From Oryzias latipes (Eukaryota > Chordata > Actinopteri > Beloniformes > Adrianichthyidae), in NCBI RefSeq assembly GCF_002234675.1, contig NC_019867.2, forward strand, positions 31,438,614-31,502,613: DNA of 64,000 nt. Direction: 5' to 3'. Position numbers and translations under genes: made by a program. The number at the start of each line of letters is the position of its first letter. Position 1 is the first letter of the stretch. Under the pieces are notes generated by a model. That model was given only the letters and a program-made list of their open reading frames with translations. It had not been told where the DNA came from and did no database searches. Positions 53,341 through 64,000 of the stretch are shown piece after piece.

Positions 53341-53631
53341 GCGCAGCAGCGTCATGACGTCATCACGCACACGACGCTGGTAGAAAAAAAACCCATCCTC
53401 TGATTCGCGGGAAAATGAAAAAAATGGCGCCGGCGAGAGTTTGAAGCTCGGAGCCGCCAAACGGAGGCAGAGGGAGAGGAGAGGCACAGAAAACGAGGGA
53501 CGGCGGGACACTGCTGCCGCGCCAGAGGTTCGGTATCCCCGTTCGTCCGTCCGTCGGGCTGTTACCGGGCCGAATCGGGCTCCGAGCTCCAAAGGACTGA
53601 GAAGGGCGTGATTGGATCCGCCAGAGAAGAG
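53341..53631 (+). promoter_or_regulatory. phf19: phf19 CpG-rich promoter and probable first exon
   Basis: A GC/CpG-rich patch in AT-rich surroundings. It has a palindromic CRE TGACGTCA (53355-53362), an E2F-type GCGGGAAA (53407-53414) and a YY1-like AAAATGGCGC (53421-53430), with no TATA box. A donor at 53632 (GAG/GTGAGA) probably ends a non-coding exon 1 that splices to 54019. The transcription start itself cannot be read from the sequence. Confidence 0.6.
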
Positions 53632-54019
53632 GTGAGAAGATGCCCTGCGTCCTTCAGCAGGTCTGGCCCGCCCGGCTCAGCCTGCAGGGGAACTGTCTGG
53701 CGTCAGCGTGCATTTATATATGCAGAACCGGTGCTGGTACCAAAACGTTTTAAACATTTAGTGATGCATGACCCGCCAGCATGCTTCGGGAGTTTTCCGT
53801 TAGTGTGAGCTGTCACGGATGTCAGGGTGCGGTAGTTTATGCGGTTGTAGGTCAGGTAAGGAAATTAGATGGGAGGATGCAGTGCGCATGCTCTGTGGTG
53901 TCAAAACCGCACAAACAGTTCAGGAATGAATCACAGCCACTAACGGCCTGTCTCTCTCTCTCTCTCTGTTCTAAACCAGCGTCTCTCTCCCTCTGTCTCT
54001 CCATCCATCTCTTTGCAGG

Positions 54020-55527
54020 ATGTTTGAGGACTTGATCGAAGCTTTCTGCGGTCTGGAGCCTCAGGTGTCTCCTGGGGGCGAGGGGAGCCATAGTGGGACA
54101 TTGGCAGAGGTGGAGGGGGCAGAGTCCAGTCTGAGTGTGGGGCAGTTTGTGCTTTGCCATTGGTCAGACGGACTGTACTACCTAGGAAAGATACAGAGGG
54201 TAAGGTTTGGCTGCAGACTCACCTGTCCGTGAACGCGGGGACTCTTCTGTTCTTATTGGCTGCTTTAAGCTTTTTACCTTCTGACAGGTGAGCCCCCCCA
54301 GACAGAGCTGCTTCGTCACATTTGAGGACAACTCCAAGTTCTGGGTCCTCTTGAAGGACATCCAGCATGGTGAGTCAGGCGGGCTCACCAAATGCTTGAA
54401 GCAGCCTCTAGATGCTCTCTGTGTGACTGAAGGATGTTTTCATTAGCGCCGCCACATTTAGAGATCATTTTCTGATTTATTTCTAAAGCGTTTGCAGTGG
54501 TCTTTTAATGCTGATGCTGCTGCTGTTTTTAGCCAAAATCGACGTTTTCTAAGACATAGTTTCTGCAGAGCGGCAGGAAATCATTAAAACTACCGGTACA
54601 CGTCTTAACTGTGACTGTTGGTGCAGAGCAGCCCCGCCCCCCTTCCCCTCCCTCCCTGTTGCTGTCCAACAGGGAGGGCTGCATTTTTTTCTTCTTCTGG
54701 TTCACAGTGATGTGAAAGGAAAAATAAAATTCAAAAGTGCAATTTTGGGCTCAATTTTCTTTATAAATGTCATCCATCATCAGATAAAAATGCTCCAAGA
54801 AAATCTTAAAGGAGCCAAAAATACAGTTTTTCAACTGAGTGAGTCTTTAGTACGGTGGCCCTGAAGGGCAGATCACCTCACTCCACACAAAAAATGTCAA
54901 AATCACAACAATAACCATAGCAAAACAAATATTAAAAAACAGCATTACATTTGAGAAAATAAAACTAAATTTCAGAAACGTAAAAAATAAAAAACCTTTT
55001 AGAAAAACCAAAGTCATTTCCAGAAACGAGATAAAATGTTAGACAAATGAAACACATTAAGCTTAAGCGTAGGAACTCTGGGACGTCACTGATTGATTTA
55101 TTTTTTCAAACGTGCCTTCAATGGCCCCACGCTTTTATGATTAGTATGGAGCATATCCAGAATCGCTCTATGCTAAATAACTTTGGGTTGAACAGACAGA
55201 CAAATCCAATCAGCGATATCCCATAGTACATACCTTATCCAGTTTCTCCCTCGCCGCGTTTCCGTTAGGGCTGTGACGATAACCGCATCACCACGGTAAT
55301 GAGATTATCACCGTGATCATCTCATCACCTTGTTGTTTTTTTTTTTGAAAGCTCTGCATATGGTGCGGGATTTGAACTATAATAAACACATTCATCTTTG
55401 CTGATAATTTGTTTTTTCTGTGAGTCCTGTGTTCAAACTTCAAGAGCTTCTGGGGGAATTTCTATTGTATTCATTTCCATTACAAGCTGCGTGCGTTCTT
55501 GAGTAGTGTGCGTCACGACCGCCTGCC

Positions 55528-55565
<38 letters not shown>

Positions 55566-58500
55566 GGGAGGGGAAGCAAGAGTCCCGACACCGCGACTCC
55601 TGCTGCTTCATCACGGCGGTGATCAAAATCCCTCACTGTCACAGCTGTACTCCAGAGCAGGTTAATAAAGAATCAGTCACCGTTCTTCTGGGGGAAACCT
55701 TTCATTACTGTTCTCCTTCACTCCTAACACCAAGCATGAACGCGCGCACACCCCCAACACGCTTGTGCACTCTCACTCACTCTTTTGCTGCTCCGCTCCT
55801 TCCTCTTACACACGCAGCGCGCTGACACACACACACACACTCATTCTACAACACCTGTATACCTTAATTTCTGGACTATAGAGCGCACCTGGTTATAAGC
55901 ACCATTACATTTTTAAAGGATAGAACATTTTGTACATACATAAGCCACACCTGTCTATAAGCCGCATGTGGCCACATTGAAACATGTGTTGTAGAATGAG
56001 GATGTTTGTGTGCTGAAACCACACGCGTGTGTAAGAAAGAGGGGGGAGCGCGTGCAGCAGAAGTGTGTTGGGGGTGTGCGTTCATGTTTGATATACAGAG
56101 TGAAGGAAAACTGTAATAACAGAAGATTCCCCTCCAGAAGAATGGTGAATGATTCTTTATTAACCCGCTCTGGAGGCTCTGAAGGTCCGAACAGGGAAGT
56201 GAACCCCGAAGGAAGATCCGCCTTCAGCGGAGAGGATCTCCCTGCATTTTCAGACCACCGTCAGAAAGAAAAAAAGTAATGCTGGAAAGTTTCAGCACGT
56301 GATATATTTCCAAAGAAAGATGGTACACAGGAAGAGTTTTCAAACTTTTAATAACATACTTGAGCTTTGCTTCCAAACAGTGACTGTAACACTGCAGTAA
56401 CACGGCAGTAACAGCACTAACAGGGCTGGTTAAACAAACATACCAGTAAAAGTCATTTTGAATGCTTCCTTTTGTTTTTGTTTTTTATTTGTGTTTTGGT
56501 TTCTGAAATTATGTTTAGATTTTCAAAATGTAACACAGTTAAAATTATTATTATTTTCTTTTTAATTGTGGTTGCGATCTTTAAAATGTGTTTGCGTGGA
56601 TTGGATGACGCGATTCGTCGACTTCAGGGCCACCGTACTTTAGTTCAGATGGAACTAGCTTTCAGTCCTGACATCAACTGTTGAAGCATTCCTGAACGCT
56701 CACTTAACTGTCTGTTGCTGGAGCAGCCATCAGTTTGAATATTTCTGTAATCGATACACACTGTTTAAGCTTTCAAATGAATCTCTGCTCCAGCAGGGTG
56801 TGAGGACGTCAGTCGTTTTCAGGTGTCCTAGAAGATGGTTGCCAAGGAAACATCAAGTTCCTCGTGGAGCTTCTCTTTCCGTTTTTAATCAGTCACAGAC
56901 AGGAGAAGATCCTTCATGCTGACATGTGTGATGCCCTGAGTTGTTATGTCACGTGCTTCTGCCTGATCACGTTTCAGCTGGAGTGCCAGGGGAGGAGCCT
57001 CGCTGCTCTGTGTGTCGCAGGGCGGAGCCAGACTCTGACGGCCAGCCTAAGGTCAACAACCAAATCCTGATTTGTGGGAAGTGCGGCATCGGTGAGCATG
57101 GCGTTGTCTGAGTTCACACCTTCACATCTGTAGAAGGGGGCGACGTGTTCGGTGGGCGCTCTCGCCAAATCCTAAAGTTAGTGTAGGTCTCTGCGCCAGC
57201 CCACAACATCAGTGCGAGTCTGTGCAGGTGAACACACCTGAAGGAGGCGATGCTCTGGTTTACCTGCTTCACATCATTCATGCTGACATGGGAGTCAGTG
57301 GGAAATTGCTTGCTTTAATAGACCTGGTAGTCATTTGAGAAACGTCTTGTGTTGGCTTCACTTTGGGGAGTAGTATCACATGATCCCATGTTGATCCAGT
57401 TAACCTGGTCATAAAATCGCCTGTCTCTGTGTTTGCCAGGCTTCCACCAGCTGTGTCACATTCCTCCAGTAGAGGGCAGCAGCCTGAGCCCTTGGTTCTG
57501 CAGACGTTGCGTCTTTGCTCTGGCTGTTCGGGTAACGCCTCTTCCCAGTGCTGCATCAGCATGTTCCCACAATCCCCCTCTCCGTTGTCCCTGACCCGTT
57601 CCCTGTCGTCCTCGCAGAAAGGGGGCGCTCTGAAGAAGGGGCCGATAGCCAAAGCTCTGTGTGCCATGAAGCAGGTCCTGTCCTACAAGCTGGATTCCTT
57701 GGACTGGGACTCTCAGCATCGGACCAATCAGCAGCAGTGTTACTGTTACTGCGGAGGCCCTGGAGAGTAAGGCCGACCGCCCGAGAGACCGGCGTGTTGT
57801 GAGTGCCAGGTGTTGTCTGACTGACGTGTGTGCGTGTGCAGGTGGTACCTGAAGATGCTGCAGTGTTTCAGGTGTCAGCAGTGGTTCCACGAGGCCTGTA
57901 CTCAGTGTCTTCAGGAGTCCATGATGTTTGGAGACAGGTGATCCTTCCTGCCCCCCCCCCCTGCTCCGTCCTCCTCTGTGTTCATGCTAAGGGTCTGCTG
58001 TCCTTCCAGGTTCTACCTCTTCCTGTGTGCGGTGTGTAACAAGGGCTGCGAGTACATCCGCCGTTTGCCCCTCAGGTGGGTGGATGTGGTTCACCTGGTT
58101 CTCTACAACCTGTCAGTCAGCAGCAAGAAGAAGTACTTTGAGCTTGATGAGATTCTGGCCTTCGTATCGACCAACTGGGACCACTTGCAGCTCGGAAAGG
58201 TAAACAGCAGAGGAACCGAAGAGACGCTGAGCTGAACCAGAATCTGATTCTGATTCTGATTCTGATGTGATCCTGCTTTGAGTTGTGGTGTTGGTTGTCA
58301 GCTCTCTTCTTATTTCTTCAGCTGTCTAACACTCCTCCTGCAGACAGGGGGCAGCACCTGCTGGATGCTCTCAATAACTACAAGAGCAAGTAAGTACCGA
58401 CCCCGCCTTCCTGACAGTTCATCTGTGCGTCTGCCGATCCAGTAAGTATCTACATGCGTGTCCTCAGGTTCCTATGTGGGAAAGAAATCAAGAAGAGGAA

Positions 58501-59497
58501 GTGCATCTTTCGTTTGAGGACCCGAGTCCCGCCCAACCCCCCCTCCAAACTCTTACCCGAGCATGCTCTGCATGACGGGGGGCGGGGCCGGAAGACGACC
58601 TCGGTCAGGTAGATTTTTTTTTTTTAACTTTCAAGCTACCTGGAATCGTTTTTGGGATGCTTGGGGGTCGTGGAAATCCATCTTTGTGTTTTTGTGTTTT
58701 TGCTTCAGTAGTTCAGCTGAAAGGAAGAGGAGAAAATCCAAGTGGCTTCTGGAGGATGCTATCCCTAATGTAAGCCGCCTCTTTCTCTAAACCCTTAAAG
58801 GAGAGTCTTTGTGCTTGAGTGTCGCTGTTCCCCCCTGACCTTCTGCAGAACGAGTTGTCCTGCAGCTGGACCTCCAACCACCACATGGCCAACATCTTTG
58901 ACTTCACTTTAGATGAACTCCAGAGCCTGAAGAGGTGAGTTGAGTAGAAGGACAGGTGATGGGTGACCCCTGAGGTGCAGATCCCGTGCGATTGCTTCCG
59001 TTCTTCTCCAGCAGCTCCAACAGAACCGTCAGCATCGACCAGGATTCTACCGACGCGTCCACCTCGGGTTCTGCCACCACCAGTGCCTCCTACCGCCTCA
59101 AGTAAGACGCTTTCCATCAAAGCTCTCAGACCTGATGGAGGAAGCCCCTGACTGACCTGCTCTCCCTGTTCTCAGGAGCAGAGTGGGCAGCAAGAAGAGA
59201 AAGTTACCTAGCAACAGCTACAGCCAGTGGGCCAATCGCAGTGAGGTGGACGAGGAGCCCGCCGAGACAGCCGAGGAGCGAGCTGCTGCTCCTGACGCTC
59301 GCCTGAACACGGAGCTGCCGCACTTTCTGTCTGACCCCGCCCACATCGCGTCAGACTCCTCCCTCCTTCATTCCTCCATCTCCTCGTACTTTGGCAGACT
59401 GAGCAGTGGGGAGAGGTACCAGGTGCTGGCTCGCCGTGTCACTCCTCAGGGGATGGTCCAGTACCTTCTGGAGTGGGAGGGAACTACACCCTTTTAG
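54020..59497 (+). CDS. phf19: PHD finger protein 19 (Polycomb-like 3), 13 coding exons, 556 aa
   Basis: Polycomb-like accessory subunit of PRC2 in the nucleus; its Tudor domain reads H3K36 methylation and helps place H3K27me3. Coding exons: 54020-54199, 54288-54369, 56978-57091, 57440-57531, 57618-57766, 57842-57937, 58010-58199, 58322-58389, 58468-58608, 58709-58769, 58849-58934, 59012-59101, 59176-59497; all GT-AG, 1671 nt, in phase. Tudor ~40-88 ([12 protein letters not shown]; cage residues W48, Y54, F72, F78 present). PHD1 ~97-150 (CSVC...CGKCGIGFHQLCH...WFCRRC), PHD2 ~190-240 ([30 protein letters not shown]), then the extended homology region ([38 protein letters not shown]), and the C-terminal chromo-like end [20 protein letters not shown]. 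The human protein has 580 residues. It matches PHF19 better than PHF1 or MTF2, notably [20 protein letters not shown]. Confidence 0.96.
55537..55563. repeat. TG dinucleotide microsatellite
   Basis: About 13 GT repeats in phf19 intron 2 (between 54369 and 56978). Confidence 0.9.
55640..56185. repeat. Long inverted repeat in a phf19 intron
   Basis: Two arms of about 200 bp (roughly 55640-55860 and 55983-56185) are imperfect reverse complements separated by ~120 bp. Paired landmarks: TTAATAAAGAATCAGTCACC with ATGGTGAATGATTCTTTATT, CACACCCCCAACACG with GTGTTGGGGGTGTGCG, and CATTCTACAACAC with GTGTTGTAGAATG. It may be a foldback element or two opposed insertions; the intronic transcript could form a long hairpin. 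Confidence 0.8.
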
Positions 59498-60442
59498 GAC
59501 TTGACCCCCTCACCTCGTAGAGCCTTTGGTTCCTCCGCATCCCCGCCAGCCCTGCTCAGCTGCCTGTCAATCATCTCAGGGGTGACAGGTGTATCTGTGC
59601 CAGCAGCCTGTCTGTCTTTCTATTGATCCAACTGAAAGTCCGGCAAACCTGAACTTAGAGAAGTTTTGCTGCAGAAATATCAGGAGCTAGCACACACAAA
59701 CACACACACACACCTGCATTCCCGTGTGGCTCTCAGGCTGGTGTGGATGAAGACGGCATCAAAGCTGCTCTGGAACCGTGAAAACAGTATTTAGTGGAAG
59801 CCTCCGTCATCGTTCAGCCAAAGAAGCAGTCGGAGGCCAAGCGTGCGTCTTCCTGTTGACGGTGTTAGTGTTATCGGGAACTGAAGTTCGGTCGTTTTCC
59901 GTTAGCGGCCTGTTAAACTGTTGCTTTTACTGTAGCTAGTGTTGCACCCCCCCTTACCCTAAGCTGTCAAACAGCAAACTGAGCCCCCCCCCCCCCCCCC
60001 CCGTTCTCCCTCCAGTTCTGGACCTCTCGGTTCAGTTCTGTCACGTTTGAACAGAGAGCCCATTGTTTGTCTGCGGCGTCAGGGTTCAGGGTTCGGACCG
60101 GAACCCGTCTGGGTTTGGTTCGGCGGGTTCCCGCCCAGCAAGCCAGCCGGTTCCACTGTGTGACCCCCCCCCAGCCTCCTGCACTGCACACACATCCATT
60201 ATCTATGCAAACACCAGAAGCTTAGCTCCAAGCTAACGCAGCCCTTTGTTCTGAATGAGAAGTGCTAACAGTGCTAACAGTCTCTGAGACTTAAACGTTC
60301 ACCGTGTCACTTTAATGCTGCAGCTCCTCCCGCTGCCATGGTAACCATGCTCTTCTCCCATTGGCCTGTTTGAATGGTTGTTGTGATCACATGACTGCAT
60401 GTTTATCTCTTGTACGAGCAGCTGACCAGCCAGCGTTTTGGA

Positions 60443-60448
60443 ATTAAA
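60443..60448 (+). terminator. phf19: phf19 polyadenylation signal (variant)
   Basis: ATTAAA followed by an A-rich stretch and then TCTGACCTTTGACCTCTGTG and a GT-rich tract, about 950 bp after the phf19 stop. I saw no AATAAA between the stop and here. The 3' UTR contains long C runs (59984-60002). Confidence 0.5.
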
Positions 60449-60459
60449 AAAAACAAAAA

Positions 60460-63237
60460 ATCTGACCTTTGACCTCTGTGTTTGTGTTTCTGTGAGAATG
60501 AGTCAGTCTGGTGTCGGCCAGACTGAAGACCTCAGAGGATCTGGACCCACTTTTAGGGTCCAGGTCGGACCTTCAGGAGCCCGGGGGGTGCAGGTCCTGG
60601 AAAGTGCATGACAAGTATGTGTGTGTGTGTGTGAGTGTGAGTCAGTGAGAGTGCAACAGGTGATAATCTGTTAATCCCATTAAGGTGTTAAACAGCACAT
60701 GAAGAAGAGTCAGTTCATGTGTGCTCCTGCCACACGGAGGGTCTGCGCAGACAGACGGGGCCTACAGAGAATGTGAGACCCCCGCAGCCGGGACGCAGTT
60801 TCCATCCGCCGTGAGTCACCAGCCGTCCGGGTTCGGGTCGGCAGAATGCGCGAGTGTGTTTCCGGCATGTCACGGATGACGGTGGCGTGATCGTCCGTCA
60901 TCTGCGACATGTCAGGCGTGTGTGCTGCCCTGTTCTGTTGTCCTGCCCCCTGTCTTTTCACCGCTCCTGCTGTGCCCACAGGTGTGGCTTTGTGTCTCCA
61001 CCTCAGGTGTGTCGGCATCAGGACGTCCTGTCCTCATGGAGCAGCTGGTTAAACACCTGTCCAGGTGTCAGCACCTGGGCTGGATGAATGTGATTGGTAA
61101 GGCAACTAGGGGAGGAGAGAAGAATCCTCCGATTTCTGATTCTTTTCATGCGGAGATGGCCTGTCAGAACTTGGCCCGTTGTACTCATCGTCTCACGGAG
61201 GAGTTTGGGGCTGAAGACGTGTCGCCATGGTTACAAAACGTCAGTTCCTTCAACAGTGTTTTGTCGCTCAGGCCTGGCGTCATGTTTCTATGGCAAAGCC
61301 TGTGCTTGGAAAAGAGAGGTGTTGTTTTGATGGTATCGTCTGTCCATCCATCCATCTGTTCGTCCATCCATCAATTGTACTTTGCCGGAGCCCAGCCACC
61401 GTTGAGCAAAGGCAGGGCTCATCCTGGACAGGTCAAAGATGAGCACCACCAGCTGGAGACCTTTATTCCAACACCAAAATTCAAAACGCGGATTTCCAAA
61501 TCAAAGCGCTTCAAAAGAAAAGGAGATGCTGCTCCATAGTAACCATGGTAACCGTGCTCTTATCCAACGTTTCTGAGATGCTTTGGAAATGAGCTCATGT
61601 GGATGAAAGCCAAACGTTCTGTTGTCATAAAATATTGCGTGGTGGTCGGACGTTTTCCACTGGATCTCATTTTGAAAGCTTTGGATTTAGTAGAAGAACA
61701 GAGGAAGTGGCTTCAGAATTCTGAAGTTCTGTCAGAACTGTGACGGGTCACAGAACTCGGGAATCACTTTAGACCCAGAGGAACCACAGAATTTAAAGTC
61801 AATTATTGGGCTCAGCATGGAATAACAAATCACTGAAAAGCTTTCAAAATAAAAGCCTGTTAGAAGCATTCAATCCAGCTTTATTAATGTGAGCATTTTA
61901 AAACATCTGAGCCAAAGTTCTTTGCAGACGTGAACAACACGGTTAAGTTAGTTTGGTTAGTTACTTACGGTAGTTGGGTAATTATTAAGCAGGATATTTA
62001 CTTATTTGTTTAGTTAGTTGTGTAGTTTAGTTAGCATGTTTAGTTAGTTTATTCAGCAAGGTTACGTGTTTGTTCAGTAAGTTTAGTTAGTTTGACATGG
62101 TTAGTTAGTTAGATTAGTAAGTAGTTGATAAGTTACAATTTGAAATTACTTGGTTACTTTGCTTACTTTTAGTTGTTTAGATATTTAGTAAGTTAGCCTA
62201 AGTTAGTGGGTTAGTTATAAAAGTTTGGATAGTTATCTATCTGGTTAGCTACCTAAATGGTTAGTCAGAAAGATAGTTTTTTGTTTAGTTAAGTAAGTTG
62301 TTTTCTGAAAAGTTTGTTTCATTAGTCAGTTGTTTTGTTTAGTAAGGTAGTTAAGTCGGTTAGTTTAGTTAGTTGTTAAGGAGGGTTAGGATCAGGGCAG
62401 AGGGTCATGGTCACCATGAAACGAACCCACAAATACTTTTGTATTCAATCTTTTCTGATGTGCTTCTTTGTTTTTATCACATTACAATGACAAAGTTTGA
62501 TGTGTCGGATCACACAGCTGTGATGCTCCAATGTCACAGAGTTGAAGAGCGCCTCCATCCATTGGCTGTCCTGCGGACGGAAGGCGGAGCCTGACATTTG
62601 GACCAAGATGTTCTGCATCCTGACCAACTCCCAGCTGCTGATGCTGGACGACCTGGAGGTGTGAGCGCACACAGAGGCATCTGTGCCGCTATGCGGGGCT
62701 GCTGTGTGAGCGGATCCTTCGGGAAGATGGGTTGAATCTTTAGGATCCACTTCCAAAAAAAAGGAACTTTGGTTTACATGCAGATTCCTCACATTAGCCT
62801 TGAAAATGGGAACAGAAGTGAGAGGCTGGAATTCAGATCCTGGAGCTTCTGGGTGGCAGTAGAACTATCACCTGATCTTTTGGGGGGGGGGGGGGGGGGT
62901 TGTACATCAAACCAGAAGAAAGTCACCAAAGTGTCTCCTAAAAAAAGTGAATCAATGCCCTGTCTTTTGAAGCTGATGCCCCCATCAGAGCGGATCTCCT
63001 CCTTCAGGGTCTGAGCCCACTCTTCATCCTCTTCTTCAGGTTCATCCTTTGCTGCTTGCTGAGAGGGCGGAGACTTGCACAGTGTGGTTGCTGCGATACA
63101 CCCTGCATGTGACCTCAGCCCCGCATCGTCCCGCCCACAAAGGTGAGGAAAAGTAGTTCAGACCTCCAGAGGTCGTGTAGCCCCAGAGCTGGACGGACAG
63201 GCAGACATTTAGACAGACGGGGACATTTGGACGCACC
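60460..63237. other. Intergenic, weak exon candidates and simple repeats
   Basis: No gene can be named. An open block with strong splice sites lies at 60982-61098 (CCCACAG acceptor, GTAAGG donor) but encodes nothing familiar. A SINE tail fragment lies near 61330-61440. A TTAG/GTTAGTTAGT-rich low-complexity stretch covers about 61935-62380. A G run lies at 62881-62899. Confidence 0.35.
62540..62658 (+). CDS. Candidate internal exon, PH-domain-like, partial
   Basis: Between a TCACAG acceptor and a GAG/GTGTGA donor an open 39-codon block reads KSASIHWLSCGRKAEP followed by DIWTKMFCILTNSQLLMLDD. The pattern of a Trp, then a hydrophobic strand and LLMLDD resembles the middle of a pleckstrin-homology domain. 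I could not link it to a gene or to neighbouring exons, so it may be chance or a gene that continues beyond the window. Confidence 0.25.
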
Positions 63238-63259
63238 ATGGATGCAGACTTTGAGGACG
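63238..63259 (+). CDS. Candidate first coding exon of an unknown gene
   Basis: An ATG in a strong Kozak context (GCACCATGG) begins MDADFED and meets a good donor (GACG/GTAAGA) after 22 nt. If real, the gene would continue downstream, possibly outside the window. No matching second exon was recognised. Confidence 0.2.
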
Positions 63260-63689
63260 GTAAGAGGAGAAACTGGACTTGCTTTGTTTGCAGATGCAGC
63301 AGAGATCAGAGCCACTGCTTAATCTCGACATGTCACAAAAATAATCTCATAATCTTACAGCTGAGATTGGTCGTCGTTGCAAAACAGACGGTCTTGCAGG
63401 TCAGCGGTCGACCAAGTGTGTGTTCAGGTGCCCGGATGACCTGTCGAAGGGTCACGGGTCAGTTTTGGACTCTCAGGTGAAATCCAGGCCGTTTGCGGTC
63501 ATAAAAGTGGCGTTTGCTTTGGACCAGCAGCAGACTGCAGCTTCGATTTGCAGCAAAAGATGGAGACGTGGAGAGTTCAGACCGCCTCCGTCTGCCTGCA
63601 CTGTCTTTAGAAAAAAGGTTCTCCTTGAAGCAGGTTGAGCAAAACACCTAGCAGAGCTGTTTTTGGAATAAATGGATGCAATTTTGACC

Positions 63690-63960
63690 ATCATACCTGC
63701 ATGGTGGGGTAGTGGTCTACACTCTTGTCTCACAGCCAGACACCGCTGGTTCAAATCCCAGCTGTGGCCCTCCTATCTGCAGTTTGCATGCTCTCCCAGT
63801 GCATGTGTGGGTTTTCTCTGCAGTTCAGAAACAAAAAATGGTTTTGTAGGCGTGAATGCGTTTGTTTGTGCGCCTGTGTGTGTTCCAGTGATGTTCAGCG
63901 GTTATGTCCAGGAGGAAGCGACCTTTACCCCTCAGTAGCTGGGATAGGCTCCAGCATTCC
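63690..63960 (+). mobile_element. tRNA-derived SINE-like repeat
   Basis: It starts GCATGGTGGGGTAGTGGTCT, has a B-box-like GGTTCAAATCC and body TGCAGTTTGCATGCTCTCCC, and ends with AGCTGGGATAGGCTCCAGCA before AAAATGGAGG. Same family as the minus-strand copy at 47880-48254. Confidence 0.75.
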
Positions 63961-64000
63961 TGGGAATATGGGTTTAGAAAATGGAGGAATTACTGATTTT

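Noticed and set aside
53239..53592. 117-codon minus-strand frame over the phf19 promoter
   Set aside because: GC-rich composition explains it; no conserved motif, and it overlaps the probable phf19 first exon.

Overview
This is a eukaryotic window from a teleost fish. Two vertebrate genes with short, canonical introns sit in repeat-rich DNA that carries typical fish transposons: L2 and CR1-type LINEs, tRNA-derived SINEs, hAT and PIF/Harbinger elements, and a Gmr1-type Ty3/Gypsy element. There is no operon structure and no sign of bacterial or phage DNA. The species cannot be fixed from sequence alone; a percomorph is a reasonable guess.

Layout. 1-8.8 kb holds transposon relics (a LINE, a Harbinger transposase with a 21-bp minisatellite behind it, a hAT element with target-site duplications). 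8.8-30.9 kb is a three-unit tandem segmental duplication. Each unit carries one intronless-looking gene (9157-11232, 15068-17011, 26722-28389) for a protein I cannot assign to any family: conserved N- and C-terminal regions around a Ser/Thr-rich repeat region full of TQT-type motifs. Unit 2 is split by a 6.5-kb composite L2 insertion. 31.96-40.5 kb is a nested transposon stack inside one hAT element, including a very young, nearly intact Gmr1-type LTR retrotransposon on the minus strand. 42.7-49.0 kb is fibcd1 (8 coding exons, 453 aa). 51.3-53.1 kb is a Harbinger element. 53.3-59.5 kb is phf19 with its CpG-rich promoter (13 coding exons, 556 aa). 60.5-64 kb holds no gene I can name, only weak exon candidates and repeats.

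fibcd1 and phf19 are both on human chromosome 9q33-q34, so the window fits a conserved chromosome 9q block. The two genes do unrelated jobs: a membrane acetyl-group receptor, and a Polycomb PRC2 accessory factor. The most novel material is the tandem array of unrecognised genes. The copies differ in repeat number and in which internal repeat has expanded, and they share upstream clusters of bZIP-type (CRE/AP-1-like) sites. Full gene models were assembled by eye from splice sites and reading frame; both conserved genes close in frame across every junction.
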